Below are positions 52,703-62,215 of a stretch of DNA of 64,000 nucleotides, piece after piece (the first letter of the stretch is position 1; every line of letters starts with the position of its first letter). Below the pieces are notes generated by a model that did no database searches, was not told the DNA's origin, and worked only from the letters and a program-made list of their open reading frames with translations. Source of the stretch: Paracoccus aminophilus JCM 7686 (lineage in GTDB: Bacteria > Pseudomonadota > Alphaproteobacteria > Rhodobacterales > Rhodobacteraceae); NCBI RefSeq assembly GCF_000444995.1, contig NC_022041.1, positions 470,001-534,000 of the forward strand, given 5' to 3'. Both the position numbers and the translations under genes were made by a program.

Positions 52703-53233
52703 ATGCACAGCGATCCTCCCACCGACCCGATCGATCCGTTCGAAGAGCATGACCACGGCGCCTGCGCCTCTCATGCGCTGGAACATGCACTTCAGCATAG
52801 CGAGGAAACCGGCGTGCGCCTGACCCCGGTGCGGCGGCGTGCGCTGGAAATCCTGCTCGAATCGCATCGCGCCATGGGGGCCTATGAGGTGCTGGAGCGG
52901 CTGGTGGCCGACGGGTTTGGCAATCAGCCGCCAGTGGCTTACCGGGCGCTCGATTTTCTGGTCGAGAATGGGCTCGCGCATCGCGTTCAGCGCCTCAATG
53001 CCTATGCCGCCTGCCTCTCGCCCGAGCGCGACCATTCGCCGGTCTTCCTGATCTGCCGGTCCTGCGAGAAGGTCGCCGAGGCGGAATCGCCGGAATTGCG
53101 CCAGGCGCTGCGCACGCTTGCCTCTGGCTCGGGGTTCCGCATCGAGCGCACCACCGTCGAGGTGCTGGGCCTGTGCGCCGTCTGTGCCGCCGCAGAGGCC
53201 GCCACGGAAGCTTCCTCCGAGGCGCAACCATGA
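52703..53233 (+). CDS. zur: Zinc uptake regulator Zur (Fur family)
   Basis: Zn-dependent repressor of zinc uptake. It has 176 residues. The N-terminal region carries EEHDHGACASHALEHALQH. The winged-helix domain is RLTPVRRRALEILLESHRAMGAYEVLERLV and PPVAYRALDFLVENGLAHRV. The dimer domain has SPVFLICRSCEKVAEAE (first Cys pair) and GLCAVCAAA (second pair) for the structural zinc. Start ATG 52703; a GTG five codons earlier would overlap box 2. It overlaps znuC by ATGA, so regulator and transporter are one operon. Confidence 0.92.
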   Translation: MHSDPPTDPIDPFEEHDHGACASHALEHALQHSEETGVRLTPVRRRALEILLESHRAMGAYEVLERLVADGFGNQPPVAYRALDFLVENGLAHRVQRLNAYAACLSPERDHSPVFLICRSCEKVAEAESPELRQALRTLASGSGFRIERTTVEVLGLCAVCAAAEAATEASSEAQP

Positions 53234-54066
53234 CCGGCGCGCTGATCTCGGCCAAGGGCCTGACGGTCAGGCCGCCGGGGCTGGGCGCGCCGGTGCTCAA
53301 CGAGGTCGATTTCGCGATCCAGCCCGGCGAGATCGTGACCGTGGTCGGACCGAACGGCTCGGGCAAATCGACCTTCGTGCGCGCGCTTCTGGGCTATCTC
53401 GCTCCCCAATCGGGCACGGTGACGCGTCAGAGCGGGCTGCGCATCGGCTACGTCCCCCAACGCGTCCATGTCGAGCGCACAATGCCAATGACCGTCCAGC
53501 GCTTCCTGTCGCTGCCCCATCGCGTGCCAGAGGATCAGGCGGCGCAGATGCTCGAGCGCACCGGGGTCGCGGGGCTGCAGTCCCGCCAGCTCTCGGCGCT
53601 TTCGGGCGGGCAGTTCCAGCGCGTTTTGCTGGCGCGGGCGCTGCTCAACCACCCCCAGATCCTCGTGCTCGATGAGCCGACACAGGGGCTCGACCAGCCC
53701 GGCATGATCTCCTTCTATCGCCTGATCGAAGAGGTCCGGGCCGAGACCGGCGCGGCGATCCTTATGGTCAGCCATGATCTGCTGGTGGTGATGCGCGCCT
53801 CGGATCGGGTGATCTGCCTCAACGGCCATATCTGCTGCGAGGGCACGCCGCAGGATGTGAGCTCGGCCCCGGCTTACCGCGCGCTTTTCGGCGCCGAAGC
53901 GCAGGGGATGCTGGCGCTTTATCAGCACCACCATGACCACGAGCACGAGCATTTCCACGATGCGACCTGTGGGCATGACCATGCCCCCGGACAGACCCAT
54001 TCCCATACCGACACCCATACCCATCCGCATGGCCTAAGCGCCGTGCCCGAAAGGCAAGGGCTCTGA
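53230..54066 (+). CDS. znuC: Zinc ABC transporter ATP-binding protein ZnuC
   Basis: ATPase for zinc import. It has 278 residues. Walker A is GPNGSGKST, the Q-loop is IGYVPQRVHV, the signature is LSGGQFQR, Walker B is ILVLDEPTQGLD and the H-loop VSHDLLVVM. The last 40 residues are a His-rich tail (HHHDHEHEHFHDATCGHDHAPG onward), which probably binds zinc on the cytoplasmic side and could sense it. The ATG at 53230 overlaps the zur stop by ATGA, and the stop overlaps znuB (TGATG). Confidence 0.95.
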   Translation: MTGALISAKGLTVRPPGLGAPVLNEVDFAIQPGEIVTVVGPNGSGKSTFVRALLGYLAPQSGTVTRQSGLRIGYVPQRVHVERTMPMTVQRFLSLPHRVPEDQAAQMLERTGVAGLQSRQLSALSGGQFQRVLLARALLNHPQILVLDEPTQGLDQPGMISFYRLIEEVRAETGAAILMVSHDLLVVMRASDRVICLNGHICCEGTPQDVSSAPAYRALFGAEAQGMLALYQHHHDHEHEHFHDATCGHDHAPGQTHSHTDTHTHPHGLSAVPERQGL

Positions 54067-54854
54067 TGCTCGACGATTTTTTGACCCGCGCGGCTGTCGC
54101 GGGGCTCGGACTGGTGCTTGCGACCGGCCCGCTGGGGTCCTTTGTCGTCTGGCGCCGCATGGCCTATTTCGGCGATTCCCTCTCTCATGCCGCGATCCTT
54201 GGCGTCGCCTTGAGCTTCGTCAGCCCGTTGCCGCTTTATCTCGGCACGATGATCGTGGCGGTGGGCATGGCGGTGCTGGTGACCTGGCTTGCGGGGCGCG
54301 GGCAGGCGATGGACAGCGCGCTTGGCGTCATCGCCCATTCCGCGCTGGCGTTGGGGCTGGTTGTGGTCAGCTTCGTGCCCTCGCTGCGCGTCGATCTTCA
54401 GGCCTTTCTGTTCGGCGATATTCTGGCGGTTGGCAAAAGCGATCTGATCTGGATCTGGAGCGGCGCGCTCGCGGTGCTGGTCGTGCTGATCTGGCGCTGG
54501 CAAAGACTGGTCACGGTCTCGGTCAATGAAGAGCTGGCGATGGCTGCGGGAATCAGGCCCGCTGTCGAAAAACTGATTTTGGCTCTTGCACTTGCGCTTG
54601 TTGTTGCAATTGCGATTCGAATTGTCGGCGCTTTGTTGATTTCGGCCATGCTGATCGTCCCCGCCGCCGCGGCGAGGGGATTCGCCCGGACCCCCGAGCA
54701 AATGGCGCTAATTGCAACATTGATCGGCGGATTTGCGATCATCGGCGGACTTGGTGCAAGCTTGCGGCTCGACACGCCGGCTGGCCCCTCGATTATTGTC
54801 GCCGCAGGGGCAATTTATGCTTTGTCTTTAGTGGGTTGGCGAAAGCGTGGCTAG
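54066..54854 (+). CDS. znuB: Zinc ABC transporter permease ZnuB
   Basis: Membrane channel of the zinc importer, 262 residues, ABC-3 family. Eight or so hydrophobic helices are visible. GPLGSFVVWRRMAYFGDSLSHAAILGVAL near the start and AMDSALGVIAHSALALGLVV carry family motifs; GDILAVGKSDLIWIW and VALLISAMLIVPAAAARGFA-like stretches follow. The gene is coupled to znuC by a one-base TGATG overlap. A weak hairpin, AGGGGCT with AGCCCCT near 54889-54920, may end the operon. Confidence 0.94.
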   Translation: MLDDFLTRAAVAGLGLVLATGPLGSFVVWRRMAYFGDSLSHAAILGVALSFVSPLPLYLGTMIVAVGMAVLVTWLAGRGQAMDSALGVIAHSALALGLVVVSFVPSLRVDLQAFLFGDILAVGKSDLIWIWSGALAVLVVLIWRWQRLVTVSVNEELAMAAGIRPAVEKLILALALALVVAIAIRIVGALLISAMLIVPAAAARGFARTPEQMALIATLIGGFAIIGGLGASLRLDTPAGPSIIVAAGAIYALSLVGWRKRG

Positions 54855-55064
54855 GGTTTGGCAGCGGGTGTCACGGCTGCGGGGAGAGGGGCTTTTGAGG
54901 GCGTTTTTTCCAGCCCCTGCTGGTGTTGTCGATTATGCAACACATCGGTTAAACCCGCGCCACCATTCAATCAATCACGCTTTCCAAGAACGTGCTATTA
55001 TGCGACTGTCCGCTGGATGTTGCTGTAAACAGCAGCCTTCCAAAGTACTGAACGGAGCATGATC

Positions 55065-55289
55065 ATGACCAAATTTGCTACTTTCGCCCTCGCTCTGGGC
55101 CTGACCGCTTCGACCGCTCTCGCCGGTGGCTATGTCGCCCCCGTCGTCGACGTCGAGCCGGTTGTTATCGACCAGAAACCGGCTTCGTCGAACGCTGGCC
55201 TCGTTGTTCCGGCTCTGCTGCTGCTCGGCGTCATCGCCGCTGTTGCTTCGGACAACAACGACAACAAAAACTCGACCAACACCAACTAA
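55065..55289 (+). CDS. Small secreted or membrane-anchored protein
   Basis: A 74-residue protein: signal peptide MTKFATFALALGLTASTALA, a short GGYVAPVVDVEPVV segment, then a hydrophobic helix LVVPALLLLGVIAAVASDNN and a hydrophilic end DNNDNKNSTNTN. I have seen this layout in many Rhodobacterales small proteins of unknown role. CGGAG at 55052-55056 gives good spacing to ATG 55065; ATG 55059 is too near. Two hairpins follow, one at 55290-55309 and a stronger one. The 210 bp between znuB and this gene hold no other gene I can support. Confidence 0.75.
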   Translation: MTKFATFALALGLTASTALAGGYVAPVVDVEPVVIDQKPASSNAGLVVPALLLLGVIAAVASDNNDNKNSTNTN

Positions 55290-55313
55290 TTGTCCCTTTC
55301 GGACAATGGTGAC

Positions 55314-55344
55314 AGGGGCTGACCTTCGGGTCGGCCCCTATTTC
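55314..55344 (+). terminator. Terminator after the small secreted protein
   Basis: AGGGGCTGACC, TTCG-type loop, GGTCGGCCCCT form a stem with one G-T pair, followed by ATTTCATTT. A smaller stem ATTGTCC/GGACAAT precedes it near 55290. Confidence 0.8.
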
Positions 55345-55450
55345 ATTTGCGCTCTGGCTGGTGTGGATCTGTCGGTGCAGAACCCCGGCACAGCATCTCC
55401 AACCGCGCGGTCGCAGAGACCCGGAGGCCGCGCTCAGCGGCTCGGAACGC

Positions 55451-55480
55451 AAAAGGCCCGCCGGGAGACGGGCGGGCCTT
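55451..55480 (-). terminator. Terminator of the yjbH-yjbF operon
   Basis: AAGGCCCGCC (55453-55462) and GGCGGGCCTT (55471-55480) with an 8-nt loop, about 30 bp past the yjbF stop. On the minus strand TTTT follows. Confidence 0.85.
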
Positions 55481-55509
55481 GAAATTGCGGTCCAGAGGCG
55501 GCGCAGGGC

Positions 55510-56169
55510 TTAGTAGCGCAGCTCTTGGATGGTGACATAGCCAAGCGCCGGGCTGACCCATTGGCGCGACACCGTCGCCCGCCCGCCCGAGACGATATAG
55601 CTGTTTTGGAAACTCGCACCGTGACCCGAGCAGTTTTCCAAGATGACGCCGGGCTTCGGACCTGCGCCGATCGAGCAGGTGAAGTTCAGCGGCCGCTCAA
55701 GCCCGTCGCCCGCATAAAGCCGCATGGTGCGCTCGGCCTGACCGCCGCGCCCCGACAGGATCAGATTGGCCGAACCTGCCGCTTCGGCGACCGAGAGGTC
55801 GTTGCCCAGCCCGCGCGTGCCGACCAGAATGCCGTTGCGCAGGATCAGCGCCTGCTCGTTCTTGGTCATATAGGTGCGCATGCCGCGGTTGTCGCCGGTC
55901 ATGGCCAGCACCTGATTGGTGCCAGAGCTTTCCAGCCCGACGAGGATCAGCGGGCCCTTGTTGACCGACAATGCCTCCGAGGCCATGGCTGCGGGCGAGA
56001 CCGGCGGCGCTTTGGGCGCGTTGCGCGCCTTGCGATCGGCTGCCAGCGCGCCCACGGCCTGCGAGGCGATGGTAAAGGCCGAGCTGTCCTGTTTCTTGTC
56101 GTTGCCGCAGGCGGCCACAGAGACGGTCAGGGCCAGAGCCCCGGCGATGCGCAGAGAGGTGGCGATCAT
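55510..56169 (-). CDS. yjbF: YjbF family outer-membrane lipoprotein
   Basis: A 219-residue protein. The signal ends in VSVAAC, a lipobox, at about residue 21. The remainder has QAVGALAADRKAR, LILVGLESSGTNQVLAMTGDNRGMRTYMTKNEQALILRNGILVGTRGLGNDL and an all-beta end, the GfcB/YjbF pattern. The family is tied to group 4 capsule-like exopolysaccharide. It overlaps yjbH by ATGA on the minus strand. yjbE and yjbG homologues are not visible here. Confidence 0.82.
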   Translation of the reverse strand: MIATSLRIAGALALTVSVAACGNDKKQDSSAFTIASQAVGALAADRKARNAPKAPPVSPAAMASEALSVNKGPLILVGLESSGTNQVLAMTGDNRGMRTYMTKNEQALILRNGILVGTRGLGNDLSVAEAAGSANLILSGRGGQAERTMRLYAGDGLERPLNFTCSIGAGPKPGVILENCSGHGASFQNSYIVSGGRATVSRQWVSPALGYVTIQELRY

Positions 56170-58376
56170 CTCCAGAATTTCCCCCAGCCTTGATAGAGAT
56201 CGCGCGACTGGCTGTCGCGGATGGTTTCGTAGAGACGGCCCTCGACGTAAAGCTGGGCCCCGCCGTCACGCGACAGCGAACGGATCGAGCCGCCAACCTT
56301 GCGCAGCGACGGATCGCCCGTGCCCCAGGCCAGCGGGATCGAGATATTCACGCCCTTATCGAACGAGCCCTCGCCGAATGCCTCAGAGCTCATATCGGTC
56401 TTGGTGACCCAAGCGCCCAGACGCCAGCCATTGGCGAACTGACGCGACAGAGTCAGCGTCGCGCCCTTGTCGCCAGCCAGATATTTGCCGACCGACAGTT
56501 CTGCGTCGATGCCGTTCTGGAACTGGTAATAGGCCGAGACCGAACCCATCGTGACGTTATAGTCGCGGAACTTGAGCAGGCCGTCGAAGTCGCGCTTCTT
56601 GACGCTGTTGATCTCGGCGCCCACGGCGAAGGGCGAATTCGTCGGCCACCACAGAGCCTCCGCCGAGACGCCGCCATAGGCGCGCTCAAGCAGACCAACG
56701 GTGACGCGCGTATAGACCTCGTTGCCGGGCTTGGCATACCAGGCCAGCGTCAGGCGCGGAATGACCGGGGTCTTGATCCCCGAATACATCTGGCTGTCCG
56801 AGCGCACGCGCGGCACGCCGAATTCGTTATAATCGTGATCGGCATCGGCATATTCATCCGGCGTCAGCGAACTGACCGGCGATTCCTGCTTGCTCGACCC
56901 AAGGACGCGCTGGCGCACCGAACCGGCGATGACCAGACCGGGCTGGAGCTCGTAGCGGAACGGAGCCTCGGCGCCGATTTCATAGCGGATCGGATCATCC
57001 GGGTCGAAGAGCGAGGTCGCGACGTAGGGCTGCAAGGCCCAACGGAAGCGCGGATACTGGCCCGGGGTCAGCATCAGCCCAGCCGGATTGGGCTCGGCGC
57101 TGACCAGGGTCGCGGCATTGGCGATCTGACCGGCTTCGGTGTTCTCGAGCCGCTCGACATCCGAGCGACGCACGACGACCGAGCTGATCGGCATACCGCG
57201 TTCGGTGGAGGTGATGACGAATTCCTCGACCGAGGGCGGCAGCGCGCGGGTCATCAGACGCGCGGTGCGCCCAACGGCCTCGGCCTGCTGGATATAGCGG
57301 CCGTTGTTGATCCGCACTTCGGCGCGCTTCGCGGTCAGGACCATGCCCTGAAGCTCTTGGCCCTCTTTGGCCAAGGCATCGCCGAGCGCCTTCTGGATTG
57401 CAGGTTGCGCGGTCGGATCGGCGGCCCAGGCCCCCGACCAGCCCTCGGGATCGGCCGAGGGAGCCACGCGCGGCCGCACCGGCGCCCCGGCTTTTTCAAG
57501 CCCCGACGGATAGGCGGTCTGGCGCGGGTTCATCGCCACGCTGAACTGCAGGCCGACCTGTTTCGCGCCCAGCACATAGCCGCCCAGCTGATAGCTGTCG
57601 CCGAGCTGATAGGTAAAGCCGAGGTTGATCTTGTTCTTCAGCTTTTCCTTGTCGCTCAGCCAAGGGCTGCGGCGGCATTCGTCGGGGATATCGGTTTCGC
57701 AGGCGTAATTGTCGTTCGAATATTCCGCCGTCAGCGTCAGCTTGTCGGTGGCCTGCCACGAGACGTTGGCGAAAGGCGCCATCGGGCCGCGGAACCATTC
57801 GTCGATATTGGGCTTGCCGCCCGTGCCTGCATCCGGCGGCGGGCGGTTGCCGAAGGGGCTGCCCCAGCCGCCGGTCGTGGCCAGACGGCCCCAGCCGAGA
57901 CCGGCGCTGACGCGCAGGCGCGGGGTGAGGGATTTGGTCGCGACCAGATATTCGGCGCTATAGATGCCGGTGCCGATGAAATCCTGCATACCGATCGCAA
58001 CGGCAGGCATCCAGCCATCGGGATTTTCATCGAGCACTTGATAGCGCAGGTCGAAGCTGCGGTCCCAGATGAAGCCGCGCGGGTCCTCGGTGCTGTCGAT
58101 GCGCGAATAGCGCAGCGCGACCGTCAGGCGCGGCGTGGCCTGAAAGACCAGCGTGTTGCGGCGGAAAAGGTTCGAATAGCTCAGCGTCGCGCCAAGCGTG
58201 CCATCGGGCAGAACTTCGGCGCTCGGCGTGTCGATGCCGCCGGGCAAGCCGTAATTGTTGACACGCGTGGCCAGCAGCGGCTCTGCGACCGCAATGCTGC
58301 CACCCGAGGCGAGCAGGAGCGAAACGGGAAGTGCCGAGCTCAGCAAACGGCGGGTCAAGGGCGAGTGCAAGCGCAT
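56166..58376 (-). CDS. yjbH: YjbH domain outer-membrane protein
   Basis: A 736-residue protein of the YjbH family, linked to extracellular polysaccharide production in E. coli. A signal peptide (SALPVSLLLASGGSIAVA) is followed by NNYGLPGGIDTPSAEVLPDGTLGATLSYSN. Then come alternating beta-strand patterns over the whole chain, fitting an outer-membrane beta barrel with an inserted domain near residues 300-420. The C-terminal aromatic end (KFW R) suits barrel insertion. It is coupled to yjbF and follows a lipoprotein gene, about 100 bp away, on the same strand. Confidence 0.88.
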   Translation of the reverse strand: MRLHSPLTRRLLSSALPVSLLLASGGSIAVAEPLLATRVNNYGLPGGIDTPSAEVLPDGTLGATLSYSNLFRRNTLVFQATPRLTVALRYSRIDSTEDPRGFIWDRSFDLRYQVLDENPDGWMPAVAIGMQDFIGTGIYSAEYLVATKSLTPRLRVSAGLGWGRLATTGGWGSPFGNRPPPDAGTGGKPNIDEWFRGPMAPFANVSWQATDKLTLTAEYSNDNYACETDIPDECRRSPWLSDKEKLKNKINLGFTYQLGDSYQLGGYVLGAKQVGLQFSVAMNPRQTAYPSGLEKAGAPVRPRVAPSADPEGWSGAWAADPTAQPAIQKALGDALAKEGQELQGMVLTAKRAEVRINNGRYIQQAEAVGRTARLMTRALPPSVEEFVITSTERGMPISSVVVRRSDVERLENTEAGQIANAATLVSAEPNPAGLMLTPGQYPRFRWALQPYVATSLFDPDDPIRYEIGAEAPFRYELQPGLVIAGSVRQRVLGSSKQESPVSSLTPDEYADADHDYNEFGVPRVRSDSQMYSGIKTPVIPRLTLAWYAKPGNEVYTRVTVGLLERAYGGVSAEALWWPTNSPFAVGAEINSVKKRDFDGLLKFRDYNVTMGSVSAYYQFQNGIDAELSVGKYLAGDKGATLTLSRQFANGWRLGAWVTKTDMSSEAFGEGSFDKGVNISIPLAWGTGDPSLRKVGGSIRSLSRDGGAQLYVEGRLYETIRDSQSRDLYQGWGKFWR

Positions 58377-58475
58377 GGGCAGGGTCCTCTCGGGTCACGT
58401 CCCGGGCAGTTACGTTTTAACGGTGAGGTCCGCCCGAAGGCTCGCGCGGACCAATGGGCCAAGGCCCCTCGTTGC

Positions 58476-59402
58476 TCAGTTCGTCGCGCCAGTCGCGGGC
58501 GCGGTTTCAACCGGCGCCGGCGCGGTGATGACCGGGGCGGGCGTCGTCACGACAGGAGCCGTCACGACAGGCGCTGCCGGGACCGGAGCGCTCGGCGTGG
58601 TTTCGGATTTGATCTCCGGAACCGGGGCTGCAGGAGTCGCAGGGGTGGTCGTCGCGGGCGCAGTCGTCGCCGGGGCCGTCGTCACCGGAGCCGGGGTCGC
58701 CGGCGTGGTGGTTTCCGGCGTATGCGTCGTTGCAGGCGTCGAGGTTGCCGGGGTGGTTTCGGCAGGCTTGGTCTCGGTCGTTGCAGCCGGGCTCGCAGCG
58801 GGCGTCTCAGCCGGTTTCGCGGCTTCGGCGGCCGGGGCTGCAGCAGGCTTCGGCGCGGCAGCTTTGGGCTTGCCGGTGGCCGACGAGGCCTTGATTTGCG
58901 CCTTCGGCTGGCTGTCGGTCGCGTCGGCGCAGCCGGTAAGCTTGGCGCCTGAGGCGGTCAGCCGTGCGGTGAAGGGATGTTTCGCGCCCGCAGCATCGGT
59001 GCATTCCGCCGCCTGAACGTTCAGCGAGAACGGTTTGCCGCTCATGATGCCGATGAATTCGACGCCGCGCGCATAGGAAATGCGGCGGGTGGTGACGCCG
59101 ACCGATTTCTGGCCGGGACGCTCATAGACGACCGAGCTTTCGCCGCCCGTCGCCGTCCAGCCCTGACCCGAAGCGCGGATCAGTTTGGTCGCGCGGGTGG
59201 TCGCTTCGCTGGTGGCCAAAGCCACGCCAGCCGCGCCGGTTTCGATCGGCTGATCGATCGGCGAAACCGCCGGCGGACCCGAATGGGTCGGCGCGGTTTC
59301 TTCGGGGGCTGCTGCTGGCTTTTTCTGCCAGGGCATCTCGCTGCCGCAAGCCGCAAGCGCCAGAGTCATCGACAGCACTGCGAATGCTGGACGGAATTTC
59401 AT
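58476..59402 (-). CDS. Putative lipoprotein with Pro/Ala/Thr-rich tail
   Basis: A 308-residue protein. The signal [19 protein letters not shown] gives a lipidated Cys at about residue 19. A globular part (residues about 40-160: [47 protein letters not shown]) is followed by a 150-residue tail rich in Pro, Ala and Thr (repeats like PATTTPATP). The tail may span the peptidoglycan or be disordered. I do not know a family name. It is co-directional with yjbH and yjbF, so a link to exopolysaccharide is possible but only by position. Confidence 0.78.
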   Translation of the reverse strand: MKFRPAFAVLSMTLALAACGSEMPWQKKPAAAPEETAPTHSGPPAVSPIDQPIETGAAGVALATSEATTRATKLIRASGQGWTATGGESSVVYERPGQKSVGVTTRRISYARGVEFIGIMSGKPFSLNVQAAECTDAAGAKHPFTARLTASGAKLTGCADATDSQPKAQIKASSATGKPKAAAPKPAAAPAAEAAKPAETPAASPAATTETKPAETTPATSTPATTHTPETTTPATPAPVTTAPATTAPATTTPATPAAPVPEIKSETTPSAPVPAAPVVTAPVVTTPAPVITAPAPVETAPATGATN

Positions 59403-59559
59403 GTTGGCTGTCCCGGTTCCTGTGGGTTTTCTTTTGTTCTTGGCTACAGGAACCCCCGTCGCGGGGCAAGAACTGATGAAGCAAATGGGCAAGTGAACGC
59501 CGAGACCAAAGGCGCAAATGACACTGATCTCGGCGAATTTTACCCGTTCAAGGCGAAGC

Positions 59560-60942
59560 TCAGCAGTTCGGCACGTTGACGGCGAGCCCGCCGAGCGAGG
59601 TTTCCTTGTATTTCTCGGACATGTCCTGCCCGGTCTGGCGCATGGTCTCGATCGCGGCATCCAGCGGCACGAAATGCTGGCCATCGCCACGCAGCGCGAG
59701 GCTCGCGGCCGAGACCGCCTTGATCGCGCCAAGGCCGTTGCGCTCGATACAGGGCACCTGCACCAGCCCGCGCACCGGATCGCAGGTCATGCCGAGGTGA
59801 TGCTCCAGCGCGATTTCCGCGGCATTCTCGACCTGCATGACCGAGCCGCCGAGCACCGCGGCAAGCCCCGCCGCCGCCATCGCCGAGGCGGAACCGACTT
59901 CGGCCTGACAGCCGCATTCCGCGCCCGAGATCGAGGCATTGTGCTTCACCAGCCCACCAATCGCCGAGGCGGTCAGCAGAAAATCGGGGACATTGCGTTC
60001 TGACGCGCCCGGCACATGGTCGAGCCAATAGCGGATGACTGCAGGCACGACGCCCGCCGCACCATTCGTCGGCGCGGTCACGACCTGACCCCCGGCGGCG
60101 TTTTCCTCGTTCACCGCCATGGCATAGGTCGACATCCAGTCGTTGATCACATGGGGCGCGGTCAGGTTCATGCCTGCTTCGCGCTGCAGGCTTTCAAGAA
60201 TCGCAGGCGCGCGGCGGCGGATGTTCAGCCCGCCCGGCAAGGTGCCTCCGGTGGCCAGACCGCGATCCATGCAATCGCGCATCACCTGCCAGATCTTCAT
60301 GATCCCCTGCCGGATATCGGCCTCCGAGCGATATTGCAGCTCGTTTTCCATCTTCATCTCGGCGATGGATTTGCCGGATTTCGCGGCCATATCGAGCATC
60401 TCGGCGGCGGTTTGGAAGGGATAGGGCACGCGCGGGCTGGCATCCGAGCGGGTCTCGTCGCCCTTGGCGGCCAGTTCGGCTTCGGTCATCACGAAACCGC
60501 CGCCGATCGAATAATAGACCTCTTGGATAATGACATCGCCCTGACTGTCGGTGGCAAACAGGATCATCCCGTTGGCATGGCCGGGCAGGTTGCGGTCATA
60601 ATCGAAGATCAGGTCCTTTTCCGGGTCAAAGCGCAGATCGCCCAGACCCTCGGGCGAGAGCACATGGGTTTCGCGGTTGAGCGCGAGCGCGGCCTCTGCC
60701 TTTTCGGCATCCATGGTCGCGGGCACGAAACCCGCTAAGCCGAGGATCGTCGCGCGGTCGGTCGCATGGCCTTTGCCGGTGAAGGCAAGGCTGCCGTGCA
60801 GGCTGGCGCGGAGCCCGTAAACCTTGAAAGGTTGCGCCCGCAGTTTATCGAGGAATCTGGCTCCGGCGACCATCGGCCCCATTGTATGGGACGAGGACGG
60901 TCCGACCCCGATTTTGAACATGTCGAACACCGACAGGAACAT
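59560..60942 (-). CDS. sdaA: L-serine ammonia-lyase
   Basis: Iron-sulfur enzyme that deaminates L-serine to pyruvate. The 460-residue single-chain form has both domains: the N-terminal beta domain with [15 protein letters not shown] and the alpha domain with [27 protein letters not shown] and [22 protein letters not shown]. The cysteines there (GAEC.., TCDPV, PCIER) match the three cluster ligands. The stop is at 59560. No signal or membrane segment. It is isolated, divergent from dusB by about 230 bp. Confidence 0.95.
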   Translation of the reverse strand: MFLSVFDMFKIGVGPSSSHTMGPMVAGARFLDKLRAQPFKVYGLRASLHGSLAFTGKGHATDRATILGLAGFVPATMDAEKAEAALALNRETHVLSPEGLGDLRFDPEKDLIFDYDRNLPGHANGMILFATDSQGDVIIQEVYYSIGGGFVMTEAELAAKGDETRSDASPRVPYPFQTAAEMLDMAAKSGKSIAEMKMENELQYRSEADIRQGIMKIWQVMRDCMDRGLATGGTLPGGLNIRRRAPAILESLQREAGMNLTAPHVINDWMSTYAMAVNEENAAGGQVVTAPTNGAAGVVPAVIRYWLDHVPGASERNVPDFLLTASAIGGLVKHNASISGAECGCQAEVGSASAMAAAGLAAVLGGSVMQVENAAEIALEHHLGMTCDPVRGLVQVPCIERNGLGAIKAVSAASLALRGDGQHFVPLDAAIETMRQTGQDMSEKYKETSLGGLAVNVPNC

Positions 60943-61171
60943 GGCGCGTCTCCTTGAACTTGCTCGCTAGACTGCCCGCTCTATCTAAGGCTTGCCAGTC
61001 AGATTACGACGGGTTCAAAGCAAGGCTGCGACATTTGGCAAGTGATTTTCTGCCTGAATTTCGTGCATTCTGTCTCGAAATCGTGCAAAGACAGCGATCT
61101 TGCCGGATTCGCACGTCCCGGTGAGCATGTTCGGCCTTCGCGGCGCCCCTGAGAAACCATACGAGAAGATC

Positions 61172-62215
61172 ATGACGCAGCCCGATCCCATCACTCTTGG
61201 CACGATCCGGCTTGGTGCGCCGGTCTTTCTGGCGCCGATGGCCGGGATCACCGATTTGCCTTTCCGCCGCGCGGTCGCGCGCCATGGTGGCGCGGGGCTG
61301 ATGGTCAGCGAAATGGTCGCTTCAAGCGAGATGGTGACGCCGCGCCCGTCGAATCGCGCCTCGGTGCGCGCCAAGGCTTTGACCGAGGGCGAATTGCCGG
61401 TCTCGGTCCAGATCGCCGGACGCGAGGCCGGGGCGATGGCCGAGACCGCGCGGATCGTGGCGGGCATGGGCGCGCGGATCATCGACATCAATATGGGCTG
61501 CCCGGCCAAAAAAGTGACGGGCGGGCTGTCGGGCTCGGCGCTGATGCGTGATCTCGACCATGCTTTGCGGCTGATTGATGCCGTGGTTGGCGCGGTTGAT
61601 CTGCCCGTGACGCTGAAGATGCGGCTGGGCTGGGACAGCGATTGCTTGAACGCGCCAGAGCTTGCCTGTCGCGCCGTGGCGGCGGGAGTGCGGATGATTA
61701 CCGTTCACGGCCGCACCCGCGCGCAATTCTATACAGGCACCGCCGATTGGTCGGCGATCCGCGTGGTGCGCGATGCGGTCGCGAATTTGCCGGTGCCGCC
61801 GCCGCTGGTCGCCAATGGCGATGTCGTCGATGCGGCCAGCGCCCGCGCGGCTGTGGCGGCGTCCGGCGCGGATGCGGTGATGGTCGGGCGCGGTGCGCAG
61901 GGCGCGCCATGGCGGCTCGCGCAGATCTCGCATGAGCTGTGGGGCACGCCCGCGCCTGTTGTGCCGCAAGGCGCGGCGCTCGCCGATGCGGTCGAGGAAC
62001 ATTACGAGGATATTCTGGCGCTTTACGGCACCGAACTGGGCGCCCGCGTCGCGCGAAAGCATCTCGGCTGGTATGCCGAGGAGGCCCACGCGCCGAACCG
62101 GGCCGAGCTGTTGCGCGCGCCAAGTGCGGATGCCGCCCGCGCCGCGATCCGCGCGGGTTTTGCCGATGCGCCGGGGCAGGGCACCGTCACCGCTGACGAC
62201 AGCGCCCCATCATGA
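61172..62215 (+). CDS. dusB: tRNA-dihydrouridine synthase DusB (NifR3)
   Basis: FMN enzyme that reduces uridine in the tRNA D-loop. It has 347 residues. Motifs: VFLAPMAGITDLPFRR, EMVASSEMV, DINMGCPAKKV with the catalytic Cys, VTLKMRLGWD, ITVHGRTRAQFYTG and VANGDV (phosphate site). Start ATG 61172 drops 24 unconserved codons. Weak Shine-Dalgarno. It overlaps ntrB by ATGA; nifR3-ntrB-ntrC is the classical order in Rhodobacter and relatives. Confidence 0.95.
   Translation: MTQPDPITLGTIRLGAPVFLAPMAGITDLPFRRAVARHGGAGLMVSEMVASSEMVTPRPSNRASVRAKALTEGELPVSVQIAGREAGAMAETARIVAGMGARIIDINMGCPAKKVTGGLSGSALMRDLDHALRLIDAVVGAVDLPVTLKMRLGWDSDCLNAPELACRAVAAGVRMITVHGRTRAQFYTGTADWSAIRVVRDAVANLPVPPPLVANGDVVDAASARAAVAASGADAVMVGRGAQGAPWRLAQISHELWGTPAPVVPQGAALADAVEEHYEDILALYGTELGARVARKHLGWYAEEAHAPNRAELLRAPSADAARAAIRAGFADAPGQGTVTADDSAPS

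Noticed and set aside
56190..58952. 920-residue open frame antisense to yjbH
   Set aside because: Covers a recognisable beta-barrel gene on the other strand, runs over the yjbH-lipoprotein gap, and shows no family pattern.
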